Source of the DNA: Nocardia rhizosphaerihabitans
Lineage (GTDB): Bacteria > Actinomycetota > Actinomycetes > Mycobacteriales > Mycobacteriaceae
Direction of reading: 5' to 3'
Assembly (NCBI RefSeq): GCF_014646295.1
Contig: NZ_BMNE01000003.1
Location: 186,001 to 250,000 of the forward strand
Length of the DNA: 64,000 nt
Positions 27,678 through 36,550 of the stretch are shown piece by piece; within the stretch, counting starts at the first letter, position 1, and each line of letters begins with the position of its first letter. The position numbers and the translations under genes are program-made. The notes beneath the pieces are model-generated. The model did not search any database. It was not told the origin of the DNA and saw only the letters and a list, made by a program, of their open reading frames with translations.

Positions 27678-27745
27678 TGTCGGCCGCAGCGTGAGCCGGG
27701 TGGAATCGAGGGGTCCCGACCACCTGATGCTACGAGGAGGAAACT

Positions 27746-28168
27746 ATGAGCATTCTTCCCGCTCACCGCCAGGGCCTTGTGCCCGATTTCAACACGCTGT
27801 GGCATGTCCTCGCCCACGCCGGATTGGGGTCCTCGACCGGGACTCATCTGCTGGCGGTAGAGGACAGCATCGAAAACGGCCGCTATGTCGTGCGAGCGGA
27901 AATCCCCGGGGTCGACCCCGACAAGGACGTCGAGGTCAGCGTCCAGGGCCGGCAACTCACGATCAAGGCCGAGCGCTCCGAACAGCACCAGAGCAAGGGG
28001 CGTTCCGAGTTCACCTACGGCTCGTTCTATCGGTCGGTCAGCTTGCCCCAAGGTGCTGACGCCGACAGCGTCGAGGCGTCGTATTCGAAAGGGATCCTGA
28101 CCGTCAGCGTCCCGGTTGCCGAATCCGAAGCTGCCGCCAAGAAGATCGAAGTCAAGACCGAGGACTGA
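27746..28168 (+). CDS. hspX: Alpha-crystallin-family small heat shock protein (HspX/Acr-like)
   Basis: The 140-residue Hsp20 chaperone has the alpha-crystallin domain from about 38 to 130: VEDSIENGRYVVRAEIPGVD, VSVQGRQLTIKAERSE, SEFTYGSFYRSVSLP and the C-terminal strand GILTVSVPV. Length and sequence match mycobacterial HspX, the dominant DosR-induced protein. GAGGAGG precedes the ATG at ideal spacing, predicting strong translation. Two DosR-like boxes lie 69-104 bp upstream. It holds unfolding proteins in the cytosol without ATP. It stands alone, with decayed genes on its left. Confidence 0.95.
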   Translation: MSILPAHRQGLVPDFNTLWHVLAHAGLGSSTGTHLLAVEDSIENGRYVVRAEIPGVDPDKDVEVSVQGRQLTIKAERSEQHQSKGRSEFTYGSFYRSVSLPQGADADSVEASYSKGILTVSVPVAESEAAAKKIEVKTED

Positions 28169-28625
28169 GCGCGGTGTGCGACAACGGATCTGGTGCGTGT
28201 CCACCGAGTCCGCACCGGGTCCGAACCGCAAAGCCTCACCACCGCGCGGAATCCCACCGATCTCAGGTGTAGTCCGCTCGGTCCTGACCCGCCTGATGGC
28301 ACCCGGCCGGTCGCCCCTGGATGTCCAGCCGACACGACGAGCCGCGTACCTCGCCGCGGTGTGGTTCACCGAAAACCTGCTCGCCGACGCGCCGCGACCG
28401 ATCACGCGGCGGCGCAGAGGAATCGACCCACGATGACCACCATCGAGGCATCGCAGCCGAGGACAGCACGCTGCTGCATCCTGACGAGCCGTTGGCCCGC
28501 GGAGCAATATTGGCCTGCGCGGGGTGCTCGGGGGCAAAGCCTGATGATCTTGCTGTCTGTGCGGGGCGGAAAACGGTGCCATTGCTGTCCGGTCGTGGAT
28601 ACCACTGCGACGGTCGGGCCGATCG
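28169..28625. other. Intergenic region with gene fragments
   Basis: No intact gene is supported. A short rightward frame around 28265-28410 reads VVRSVLTRLMAPGRSPLDV and AAYLAAVWFTENLLAD, which is protein-like but has no start or recognisable family. The rest looks noncoding. Confidence 0.3.
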
Positions 28626-28662
28626 AGGACGATTTGCCCGGCCTGGCAATGACCTTCGCCCC
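28626..28662. promoter_or_regulatory. Pair of DosR-like boxes upstream of the Rv1733c-like gene
   Basis: Box 28626-28639 is AGGACG-ATTT-GCCC and box 28649-28662 is ATGACC-TTCG-CCCC, starts 23 bp apart. The proximal one starts 82 bp before the ATG at 28731, the same distance as at hspX. Confidence 0.6.
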
Positions 28663-28730
28663 TGCCTGGTCGCCGTGAACGCGACGATGCTCGATGGCGA
28701 ACCGTGATCCGGCTGGAAGAGGTGATCGCG

Positions 28731-29327
28731 ATGACATCGTCCACGTTCCGAACCGATGCTGTGTTCGCTAAGATCCTGCGGTGGTGGCGGTGCGGTCCCT
28801 GGAGCACCAGCCCGCTGATGCGATGGCCGGATCGACTGGCCTCAGCGGTGCGGCTGATCGCCGCGCTGGTGATGCTGGTCTCGGTTCCGGTGGCCGGAGC
28901 GCTGGGCACCACCGCCTACACCGACGACGCCGCTCTGATCCGAGCCGAACACGCCCAAGCCAGGTCGGTCGAGGCGCTGGTGTTGGAGCGTCCCGTGTAC
29001 ACCGCGGCGCACCTGCGGCAAGCACCGGTCCGGTGGGAAAGCGCCTCCGGGCCGGTCGAAGAGACCGTGCCGGTCTCCCGCACCGTCGCACAGGGCGAAC
29101 GGATCACGGTCTGGCTCGACGAGTCGGGCAAGGCGGTCGGTGCGCCCCGATCTCCTGCCGCGGCGGTGATGAACGGTATCGGGGTGGCGGCGGTAGTCTT
29201 GGTCGGCGCCGCGCTGTCCACATGGTGTCTGGTTGTGCTCACCGATCGGATCGTGGCCTATCGCCGGGGCGTCGAATGGGATCGGGAATTGTTGGCGATG
29301 CGCCGACCCACCCAGGGCGAACGGTGA
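28731..29327 (+). CDS. Rv1733c-like two-helix membrane protein
   Basis: The 198-residue protein has a hydrophobic segment near residues 42-62 (LIAALVMLVSVPVAGALG) and another near 145-168 (GIGVAAVVLVGAALSTWCLV), with about 80 residues between them that should lie outside the membrane (including VYTAAHLRQAPVRWES and VWLDESGKAVGAP). This layout and the motifs TAYTDDAALIRAEHAQ and RGVEWDRELLA match Rv1733c, a DosR-regulated antigen of unknown function. The ATG at 28731 follows GAAGAGGTG. DosR-like boxes lie upstream. Confidence 0.85.
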   Translation: MTSSTFRTDAVFAKILRWWRCGPWSTSPLMRWPDRLASAVRLIAALVMLVSVPVAGALGTTAYTDDAALIRAEHAQARSVEALVLERPVYTAAHLRQAPVRWESASGPVEETVPVSRTVAQGERITVWLDESGKAVGAPRSPAAAVMNGIGVAAVVLVGAALSTWCLVVLTDRIVAYRRGVEWDRELLAMRRPTQGER

Positions 29328-29543
29328 ACACGACGAGCCGCCCCGGTCGTGGTGACCGGCCGCCTCGACCTGCCCGATTCGACGGATGGGCGTTCCATGT
29401 CGGCGCGTCGCCCGCAGTTCAAAGGGCCCCGCATCGAGTCGCCGGTATCGGCGCCGCAAGGCGTGCTCGACGATTCGGGGGGCGAGCCGCACCGCGGCTA
29501 CGTCATCGACGGCCGGTCAGCAGGTCTGGTTTGTGGGCCACTT
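29328..29543. other. Intergenic, no gene seen
   Basis: About 200 bases between the Rv1733c-like gene and the DUF1918 promoter have only shadow-like frames. Confidence 0.4.
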
Positions 29544-29580
29544 ATGGCCGGTTGCCCGTCGGTAGCGGGACGAACGGCCC
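29544..29580. promoter_or_regulatory. Pair of DosR-like boxes upstream of the DUF1918 gene
   Basis: Box 29567-29580 is GGGACG-AACG-GCCC, a strong match; box 29544-29557 is ATGGCC-GGTT-GCCC, weaker. Starts are 23 bp apart. The strong box starts 83 bp before the ATG at 29650. An overlapping inverted repeat GGCCA-CTTA-TGGCC lies at 29536-29549. Confidence 0.6.
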
Positions 29581-29649
29581 TCTTGCGGAGGGAGGCCGGA
29601 CGAGGAGGATGGACAGTGACAGGGGCAGCACCAGGCGAGGAGGCGGATC

Positions 29650-29910
29650 ATGCATGCGAAACCAGGCGACTGGCTGGTAGTCGAGAACCGGACCGTAGGG
29701 GGCGCGGTCCGTCGGGGGCTCATCGAGGAGGTGCATTCGCCAGACGGGTCTCCGCCGTATTTGGTGCACTGGAGCGACGATGGGCATCGCGCGTTGACAT
29801 TCCCCGGACCGGACGCTTATGTGCTCACCGGGTCTGAATTGCGGGCACAGGAAGAGGTGGCGGCCGGGCGGTTTTCCTCGATGCAGCATCAGCCGAGTCA
29901 CCTGGTCTGA
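29650..29910 (+). CDS. DUF1918 domain protein
   Basis: The 86-residue protein begins MHAKPGDWLVVENRTV and continues RRGLIEEVHSPDGSPPYLVH, WSDDGHRALTFPGPDA, the DUF1918 pattern of a small SH3-like beta barrel. Function is unknown; such proteins are widespread in actinobacteria. GCGAGGAGG precedes the ATG. DosR-like boxes upstream place it in the dormancy set, and it marks the right end of the box-bearing region. The last 20 residues are variable. Confidence 0.85.
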   Translation: MHAKPGDWLVVENRTVGGAVRRGLIEEVHSPDGSPPYLVHWSDDGHRALTFPGPDAYVLTGSELRAQEEVAAGRFSSMQHQPSHLV

Positions 29911-30787
29911 TCAGGGCACACGCCGCACCGACTGTACGGCGCCGTCTAGAACGTCGCTGCTCAGCGCGTATGCGTCCACGACGCACGGGCGGCCGGGGAT
30001 CGTCGGGACCCTTGGTTGATCCCAAGGGCTCAGGCGGTACGAAATGGGGCCGCGACGTCACGACGAACGTCGACACCGATCCTCCGACGATCGTGGAACC
30101 CCGCTCCGGCGCAAAGACCCAGTTCGGTGACCTGCGAGTCGAGCCCATTGGACATCGAAGGTGATCGACTGACCGGGTAGCCGGGGTCGACCGTTCCCGC
30201 TCCGGTGTCACCACGAGTGACCCGTATGTAGCGACCACCGGCGAAAAGTACGTCTTGGAACCGGAGTACGGTGCGCGTCGATGTTCCGGCGGGTGTTGAT
30301 CTCGGCAGCCCAGTTCACCGCGCCCTGACGACGTCCGAACCGGAGGTCCAGACGGGCGAGTTGCAGCTGCAACCGAATTCGCCGAATCCCTGACCAACGT
30401 TCGGCAGTGCACCCAGGGGTCTGATGGTCGAGGCTGTCGGCGCTGCACTGAACACCGCTGCTGACCAATACACCGCCAGCCGGTCCTCAGACGCCTGGAG
30501 ATCTGTTTTGGGGCGCCACCGTCTGTACCGACTGCCGGTCCGAGCGGTGCGCCCTATTCCGGCCGACCGCGCCGTCGGTGACGGCGAGGACCGAGACTGC
30601 GGTCGCGGTGAGCAGCCCGGCCGGTGCCCATCGCATGCCCGCGCACGCCGGGGCGATCATCTGTCGACGGCCTCGCTGCGCCGGTATCGCGGCGACGACG
30701 AGGAACAGGATGAGGTATTCGCGGGAGCGGATCTCCGACCGACGCAGTCAACAGTTCGGCAAGTGGGCGTGCACGGCCGAGTCGGCT
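29911..30787. other. 880 bp without an intact gene
   Basis: Several leftward fragments look partly protein-like. One (30310-30380) reads IRLQLQLARLDLRFGRRQG and AVNWAAEINTRRNID; one (30210-30270) reads KTYFSPVVATYGSLVVT; one near 30545-30740 reads EYLILFLVVAAIPAQRGRRQ with a hydrophobic stretch. None has a convincing start, ribosome binding site or known family. The region is best seen as decayed DNA separating the dormancy island from the envelope genes. Confidence 0.35.
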
Positions 30788-32122
30788 TCACTTGGCCTCC
30801 ACGACCTGCCCGGGGATCGGGTTCTGATCCGATCCTTTCGGCTGTGTCGACCGTGGCTGCGGTGGGACTGCTGGTCTTATGTCGATGGGGCGGCGGTCCG
30901 GAGTGGGGAAGTCGGGAGCGAGGTGGGCCGGGTCGATTCCGTGTGCGAGCCGCTGTTCACGTCGTGCTGCCAGGTATCTGTCGGTCAGAACGCAGCACAC
31001 GACGATCAGCAGCAAGGCCCAGCCGAAGGTGGCGCGCGAGTATTCGAGGTTGCGTCCGAAAGCGGGCCAGCGGAACAGCAGCCAGGTCTCGTAGCTGGCG
31101 AACCCGAAGATCGCCAGCCACGCAGGCCAGTTCCGCAGCACCGAACTCTTGACGACGACGGTGAACAGGAACGGGAACAGGAACATCGAGTAGTACTGCT
31201 GGCCAAGGGAACTCAGCGTGAATTCGCCAGTGAGTAGGACACCTGTCGCGGTGGTGACGAAGAACAGTTCCTGGTGTCGGTAGTAGCGCCACAGTAGCCA
31301 GAGGCTGATCGCGACAGTGATCGCCAGGAGTCCACGTACCAGCAGCGTCGCGACCGGGTGTACGTCGTAGTATGCCGCGAAACCGGAGATCGAGGAGTTG
31401 TAGTAGTCACGTACCTGCAGGCTGTAGGGCAGGTTGTGCACGAAATAGCGGTCGGGATCGGCTGCCAGTGGCCAGGCGATGGCGGTAGCGGCTATCGGCA
31501 GCGCCAGGGAGATCGTGACGGTGGACCATTGTCGGCGCACGGCAGGTAGCAACAGCAGGGGCGCCAGGATCGGTTTGATCGCGATCGTCAGCCCGAGGAC
31601 TATCCCGGCGGGAACGTTTCGCCGCTGCAGGAGCAAGGCCAGGAAGCCGACCTCGGCGAGGAAGAAGATCCCGTTGACATTGCCGAAGGTCAACGTGTTG
31701 ACGAGCGCCTCGGACAGGAACAACGCAAAGTAGGCGACCGGGGCGAGCGGCGACCGCGACGTGTAGCCGAACATGCGCAAAAGCAGATGCACTGCCAGGA
31801 TCGCAGCGAACAGGTTGAGGAGCAGGAAAACGGTACGTCCGGTCGCCTCGTCGAACAGTCCCATCGGAGCCAGCAGCAGGGTGCCGCCGGGCGGGTATAG
31901 GTAGTGCGGGTCTACCGAGGACAGATTCGCGGTGTAGACCGGCGCGTGGTGCAGGAAGGCATCGAGCGCGGTGTAGACCGGCTTGAAGTCGTTGGTGTGG
32001 TGACCCGGCAACGCCTTGTAGAACACCATGTCGGCGGCGGTGACGAGGGCCAGCGGCCACATCACCAGTTTCACGACCTGGCTCGCGGTGAGGTCCCCCG
32101 GATCGAAGAGCTTGCGCAGCAT
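30788..32122 (-). CDS. aftC: Arabinofuranosyltransferase AftC-like (GT87)
   Basis: The 444-residue polytopic membrane protein matches AftC (Rv2673), which adds alpha-1,3 branches to arabinan of arabinogalactan and lipoarabinomannan using decaprenyl-phosphoryl arabinose. Shared segments are NDFKPVYTALDAF (with the conserved Asp), DPHYLYPPGGTLLLAP, FGNVNGIFFLAEV, IAIKPILAPLLLLPAV and NSSISGFAAYY. About ten hydrophobic helices precede a proline-rich cytoplasmic tail. The ATG overlaps the terD stop by one base (TGATG), so the two are translationally coupled; the longer in-frame start inside terD is rejected. Presence implies a mycolic-acid type wall. Confidence 0.92.
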   Translation of the reverse strand: MLRKLFDPGDLTASQVVKLVMWPLALVTAADMVFYKALPGHHTNDFKPVYTALDAFLHHAPVYTANLSSVDPHYLYPPGGTLLLAPMGLFDEATGRTVFLLLNLFAAILAVHLLLRMFGYTSRSPLAPVAYFALFLSEALVNTLTFGNVNGIFFLAEVGFLALLLQRRNVPAGIVLGLTIAIKPILAPLLLLPAVRRQWSTVTISLALPIAATAIAWPLAADPDRYFVHNLPYSLQVRDYYNSSISGFAAYYDVHPVATLLVRGLLAITVAISLWLLWRYYRHQELFFVTTATGVLLTGEFTLSSLGQQYYSMFLFPFLFTVVVKSSVLRNWPAWLAIFGFASYETWLLFRWPAFGRNLEYSRATFGWALLLIVVCCVLTDRYLAARREQRLAHGIDPAHLAPDFPTPDRRPIDIRPAVPPQPRSTQPKGSDQNPIPGQVVEAK

Positions 32123-32673
32123 CAGGCGAGGTGACCGTTGAGCTGGGGGATCGCGTTGACCACGTGCTGGGCCCAGATCGGTTCTCCGATCCAGGTGAAG
32201 ATCCAATCACCCTGGGGGCGATGGAGTTTGCCGAGCACGAGCCCGGTGTGGGAGCGGGCGCTGGCCAGCTCGATGCGGGCCAGCTCGCGGCCGGTGACAT
32301 TATCGGTGACCCGACAGAAGCCGTTCTCGATCTGGTCGAACCCTTGCCCGGAGTAGCAGGTCACGATGAACACGACGGTGGTGACGTCGGGGTCGAGCCG
32401 GGTCAGGTCGACGACGATGACCTCGTTGTCGCCGTCGCCGTCACCGGTCACGCTGTCGCCGAGATGGCGCATCGCTGTGTCGCGGGAGGTCAGCTGTTCG
32501 TGGAAGGCGACATCAGTGAAACGCTCACCGACGAACGACAGCGCCGCGGCGTTCAGATCGATGTCCTTGCTACGGCGACCGAACAGCCCCGTCGCACGGA
32601 CGGGATCCCAGCCCAAGCCCATGGTGACATGCCGAAGCGAGCTGTGGCCGGGATGGGGGAGTGCGCCAGTCAT
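32122..32673 (-). CDS. terD: TerD-family stress protein
   Basis: The 183-residue protein is one TerD domain: VTMGLGWDPV, DIDLNAAALSF, SVTGDGDGDNEVIVVDLTRL and VVFIVTCYSGQGFDQIENGF. The acidic GDGDGDNE loop corresponds to the calcium-binding site of TerD. TerD proteins are cytosolic or membrane-associated and linked to tellurite, phage and general stress, with unclear chemistry. It lies between nhaA (50 bp upstream) and aftC (coupled). Coupling of a TerD gene to a wall glycosyltransferase is unusual. The frame starts at the ATG ending at 32673; an alternative at VTMGLGW is possible and fits some family members better. Confidence 0.88.
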   Translation of the reverse strand: MTGALPHPGHSSLRHVTMGLGWDPVRATGLFGRRSKDIDLNAAALSFVGERFTDVAFHEQLTSRDTAMRHLGDSVTGDGDGDNEVIVVDLTRLDPDVTTVVFIVTCYSGQGFDQIENGFCRVTDNVTGRELARIELASARSHTGLVLGKLHRPQGDWIFTWIGEPIWAQHVVNAIPQLNGHLA

Positions 32674-32723
32674 GCGGTTGCTCCTCGTCGAGCGATCGGT
32701 AGAACGGGACGGTTGGGTCGTGG

Positions 32724-34031
32724 TCAGCTCGACGACGGCGGGCGCTGGTAGACGTCGGGAATGCCGTCGCCGTCGTCATCGCGGGTTTCGATGTCGGCGA
32801 GGGCGCGGTAGACGCGGTTGCGGGCGCGCAGCACGATGGTCGCCAAGATCGCGGCGGTGACGGTGCCGAACAGCACGCCGATGCGGACGTGGTCGCCGCG
32901 CAGGTGGTCACCGGCGAAAGCGAGTTCGCCGACGAGCAAGGAGACGGTGAACCCGATCCCGCCGAGCAGGGCGACACCGGCGACATCGATCCACGACAAT
33001 TCCGAATCGAGTTCGGCACGAGTGAGTTTCGCTGTGAGGTAGGTCGTGGCGGTGATACCGATCAACTTGCCCGCGACCAGGCCCGCGATGATGCCGATGG
33101 TTACCCGGTCCCCGAGTGAGTCGTCGAGTCCGTTCAGCCCGCCGATGGTGACTCCGGCGGCGAAGAACGCGAACACCGGAACCGCGAATCCGGCCGAGAG
33201 CGGCCGGATCCGGTGTTCGAACCGTTCGGCCAGACCGTGCTCGTCCCGGTCCTCGCCGCGTGCGGCCAGGACCGGGACGGTGAACCCGAGCAGGACACCG
33301 GCGACGGTGGCGTGGACGCCGGACAGGTGCACCAGCCACCAGGCGATCAGCGCCAACGGCACCAGCAGCCAGGGCGAACTGATCCGGCGCTGCACCGCGA
33401 GAGCGAACAGCCCGATCGGCACGACGGCAAGAGCCAGGAACGGCAGGTCGAGTCGGCTGGTGTAGAAGACAGCGATGACGGTGACCGCGAGCAGGTCGTC
33501 GACGACAGCGAGGGTGAGCAGGAACGTACGCAACGCGGCGGGCAGATGAGTGTTGATCACCGCGAGGACCGCTAGCGCGAAAGCGATGTCGGTGGCGGTC
33601 GGAATAGCCCAGCCGTCAAGCGCACCCGCGGTGCCACCTCGGTTGACCAGGACGTAGATGACGGCCGGGGCTGCCATACCGCCGACCGCCGCGACAACGG
33701 GCAGTGCGGCGCGGCGAGGATCTCGCAGGTCCCCGGCCACGAATTCGCGTTTGAGTTCGAGGCCGACGACGAAGAAGAAGATGGCCAGCAGGCCGTCGGC
33801 GGCCCACTCACTCAGCGTCAGGTTCAGATGCAGCGCGGAGGGGCCGAGATGGAAGTCGCGAAGTGTCTGATAGGCGTCGGCCCACGGTGTGTTGGCCCAC
33901 ACCAGCGCGGTGACGGCGGCGACCATCAGCAGCACACCGCCGACGGTTTCGCGGCGCAGGATCGAGGCGATGCGTCGCGATTCTGGCCAGCTACCGCGGG
34001 TGAGGACGGTGCGCCGCGTGGCCGGCGTCAT
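32724..34031 (-). CDS. nhaA: Na+/H+ antiporter NhaA
   Basis: The 435-residue protein has the 12-helix NhaA layout. Visible landmarks are [18 protein letters not shown], the [12 protein letters not shown] segment with the ion-binding Asp, [17 protein letters not shown] with paired Asp, and [13 protein letters not shown]. It exchanges sodium for protons across the inner membrane. A C-terminal cytosolic tail is rich in Asp ([15 protein letters not shown]), unlike the short tail of the E. coli protein. A folded RNA candidate lies 72 bases upstream. It may be cotranscribed with terD and aftC. Confidence 0.94.
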   Translation of the reverse strand: MTPATRRTVLTRGSWPESRRIASILRRETVGGVLLMVAAVTALVWANTPWADAYQTLRDFHLGPSALHLNLTLSEWAADGLLAIFFFVVGLELKREFVAGDLRDPRRAALPVVAAVGGMAAPAVIYVLVNRGGTAGALDGWAIPTATDIAFALAVLAVINTHLPAALRTFLLTLAVVDDLLAVTVIAVFYTSRLDLPFLALAVVPIGLFALAVQRRISSPWLLVPLALIAWWLVHLSGVHATVAGVLLGFTVPVLAARGEDRDEHGLAERFEHRIRPLSAGFAVPVFAFFAAGVTIGGLNGLDDSLGDRVTIGIIAGLVAGKLIGITATTYLTAKLTRAELDSELSWIDVAGVALLGGIGFTVSLLVGELAFAGDHLRGDHVRIGVLFGTVTAAILATIVLRARNRVYRALADIETRDDDGDGIPDVYQRPPSSS

Positions 34032-34102
34032 CGGGTCGGCGCCTGCAGTGTGCGGACGGCGATCTGTTCAGCCGTGGGAAGACAGATGAGCGGTAGTCGC
34101 AA

Positions 34103-34182
34103 GGTAGGTACCCGTCGCCGATCGAATCCGACTCGACGGACTTCGAGCCGGATTGCCGACCAGACTTCCCGGCGCACCTACC
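34103..34182 (-). promoter_or_regulatory. Candidate structured RNA leader of nhaA
   Basis: In the nhaA transcript a closing stem can form between GGTAGGT (complement of 34176-34182) and ACCTACC (complement of 34103-34109). Inside it are two hairpins: GCCGG with CCGGC (34169-34173 and 34147-34151) and GAAGTCCG with CGGATTC (34137-34144 and 34124-34130). This makes a three-way junction of 80 bases with a G- and A-rich unpaired segment GGAAGTCTGGT in one loop. It ends 72 bases before the start codon. A metabolite- or ion-sensing role is inferred; I cannot assign it to a known class. Confidence 0.5.
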
Positions 34183-34343
34183 CGTAAAGATGCCGCAAAG
34201 ACCACACTCACCGCAAACTGAGGAGAACCCGTTGGTTGTGGTAGGAGACTAGTCATGTCCTGGTCATTGCCCGTTTCCCGAAACCTGGGTTCGCTCGTGT
34301 TCGAACCGACCCGGCCGACGAGGAATCGTCAGGGGTGACCGGC

Positions 34344-36446
34344 ATGAACGTCGAAACGGTGCACCAAACCGGACACGGGCTCCCCGCGACGCGGTCCACA
34401 ACCGCTGCCGGGTCGGCGTACCGCGATGACCTCGACGGTTTGCGCGGGCTGGCGATCGCGTTGGTTGTCGTGTTCCATGTGTGGTTCGGCCGGGTCTCCG
34501 GCGGCGTGGATGTCTTTCTGGTGTTGTCGGGATTCTTCTTCACCGGTCTGGTGCTGCGGCGAGCCGAGCGTGCGCACGTGCCGTGGGCATGGACGGTTGT
34601 CCGTCGTACTGCCCGGCGGCTGGGTCCGGCGATGGCGGTGGTGCTCGCGGCAGTCGTCGCGGCGACGATCGTGTGGCAGCCGTATACACAGTGGTCTTCC
34701 ACGGCTGCGCAGGTACTGGCGTCGATGTTCTATGTCCAGAACTGGCAGCTTGCCATGACGTGGTCGGACTATCTCGCCGCCGACCCGTCGGTCAGCCCGC
34801 TCCAGCACCTGTGGTCGATGTCGGTGCAGGGCCAGTTCTACGTCGCCGTCCTGATCACCGTCGTGGTGATCGCCTGGTTGTGCGCCAGGTTCGCGAGGCC
34901 CGACCGAACCCGCCTGGTGCTCGGTGTGGTCGTGGTCGCGGCCGGACTCGCCTCGTTCGGCTATGCGGCTTCCGGCACCGCGACGCACCAGGGATGGAAC
35001 TATTACGACACTCTCGCCCGCGGCTGGGAGCTGCTGGCCGGGGCCGGACTCGCCGTCATCGCACCGTATGTCGTCCTCGCTCGCCGGATCCGTGGCGCGC
35101 TGGCGGCGGCGGGGGTCGCGGGCGTGGTGCTTTGCGGCTGGCTCATCGTCGACGGCGCCAATCGGTTTCCCGGCCCCGCCGCGCTGCTGCCGGTCGCGGC
35201 CGCCGCGGCGGTGATCCTCTCGGCCGCCCACCTGTCACCCGGTGACCGACCGTGGCCGAACCGGATCCTGGCCCATCCCGCCATGCGGTGGCTCGGCGAC
35301 CTCGCCTATCCGCTCTACCTGTGGCACTGGCCGATCCTGATCTTCTTCCTCGCCGAACGCGGAAACCCGCACGCGGGCATCGCCGGGGGGAGCGCGGTGA
35401 TCGGCATCTCGCTCGTGCTGGCGTGGCTGACCCACCGGTGGGTCGAACTACCGTTGCGACGTGGTGCGGGCGCCGATCGAAAAGAACCCGGCGACAAGGG
35501 AACCCGCGCGGTCTGGGCGGTGGTGGGGCTGCTGCTCGCGGCCACGATCGCGGTCACCGTCGGCTGGCAGAGTGCGCTGCGCGTCAGTCCGGCTTCGGCG
35601 GCCGAGGTGCTGGATCCGGAAAAATACCCCGGCGCCGAGGCACTGGCCTCGGGAGCGCCAACACCGGCGGAACCGCTCCGGCCGACGGTGTTCGACGCAT
35701 CCGCCGACGTCCCGCCGCCCACGGGGGACGGGTGCATCGCGGACTGGGACACCCGCGAGGTCATCACCTGCACCTACGGCGATCCCGACGCCGAGCGAAC
35801 CCTCGCGCTCGTCGGCAGCTCCCACGCCGAGCACTGGCTGCCCGCTCTGCAAGTCCTCGCCGAGGAGCATGCGTTCCGCGTTCAGGTGTATCTGAAGATG
35901 GGTTGTCCGCTCACGATGGCCGCGGACGCGCTGTACAAGGGCGAGCCGAATCCGGACTGCCGGGACTGGTCCGCCGAGGTGATCGACCGCCTCGGGGTCG
36001 ACCGCGCCGACTGGGTGTTCACCACCGGCACCCGGCCTCGCGACGAGGGCGGCGACGAGACTCCCGAGGACTACCTCGCCGTGTGGTCGGCGCTCTCGGA
36101 TCGCGGACTCAACGTGGTCGCCGTCCGCGATACGCCGTGGCTGCGCCGCGGAACCGTGCGATACAAGGCCGCCGATTGCCTGGCCGGCGGCGGTGACCGC
36201 ATCAGTTGCGGCATGCGTCGCGAAGACGCGCTCGCTCCGGTCAACCCGGCTCTCGAACCGAGTTCGGCGTTTCCGAGCGTCTTCCCGATCGATCTGACCG
36301 ACGCGGTCTGCGAACCCACCGTCTGCTCGGTGGCCGAGGGAAACATCCTGATCTACCACGACGAACACCACCTCACCGCGAGCTACTCGCGGTCGTTGGC
36401 CGGGCCGCTGGGCCGTGCGCTGCAGCCGATTCTCGGCTGGTGGTGA
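34344..36446 (+). CDS. Acyltransferase-3/SGNH peptidoglycan or glycan O-acyltransferase (OatA-like)
   Basis: The 700-residue protein has an N-terminal integral-membrane acyltransferase-3 domain (about 25-395; opening YRDDLDGLRGLAIALVVVFH with the conserved His) and an extracellular SGNH domain (about 450-700). SGNH landmarks are LVGSSHAEHWLPAL with the nucleophilic Ser, and the C-terminal Asp/His pair in YHDEHHLT. Acyl groups are passed from the cytosol to an extracellular glycan. I chose ATG 34344 with AGGGG eight bases upstream; GTG 34335 is the alternative. It stands alone and divergent from nhaA. The glycan target could be peptidoglycan or a wall arabinan. Confidence 0.9.
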   Translation: MNVETVHQTGHGLPATRSTTAAGSAYRDDLDGLRGLAIALVVVFHVWFGRVSGGVDVFLVLSGFFFTGLVLRRAERAHVPWAWTVVRRTARRLGPAMAVVLAAVVAATIVWQPYTQWSSTAAQVLASMFYVQNWQLAMTWSDYLAADPSVSPLQHLWSMSVQGQFYVAVLITVVVIAWLCARFARPDRTRLVLGVVVVAAGLASFGYAASGTATHQGWNYYDTLARGWELLAGAGLAVIAPYVVLARRIRGALAAAGVAGVVLCGWLIVDGANRFPGPAALLPVAAAAAVILSAAHLSPGDRPWPNRILAHPAMRWLGDLAYPLYLWHWPILIFFLAERGNPHAGIAGGSAVIGISLVLAWLTHRWVELPLRRGAGADRKEPGDKGTRAVWAVVGLLLAATIAVTVGWQSALRVSPASAAEVLDPEKYPGAEALASGAPTPAEPLRPTVFDASADVPPPTGDGCIADWDTREVITCTYGDPDAERTLALVGSSHAEHWLPALQVLAEEHAFRVQVYLKMGCPLTMAADALYKGEPNPDCRDWSAEVIDRLGVDRADWVFTTGTRPRDEGGDETPEDYLAVWSALSDRGLNVVAVRDTPWLRRGTVRYKAADCLAGGGDRISCGMRREDALAPVNPALEPSSAFPSVFPIDLTDAVCEPTVCSVAEGNILIYHDEHHLTASYSRSLAGPLGRALQPILGWW

Positions 36447-36550
36447 GACCGGGCGACGCGAGAGTCCGGCAGCGGCGCGCGGGTCGCCGCGAGGTGCTGG
36501 CGGGAGACGGTACGGTGCGGGTCAGGCCAGGCAGGGAAGGAGACCAGCGG

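Noticed and set aside
27711..27724. GGGTCC-CGAC-CACC as an extra hspX box
   Set aside because: It lies 22-35 bp before the ATG and next to the ribosome binding site, too close for an activator site, and a better pair exists upstream.
30150..30280. Lasso-peptide-like leader pattern Y-x-x-P-x5-G (KTYFSPVVATYGSLVVT) on the minus strand
   Set aside because: No start codon or ribosome binding site is near, the expected Thr is one position short, and no lasso cyclase, protease or recognition-element gene is in the window.
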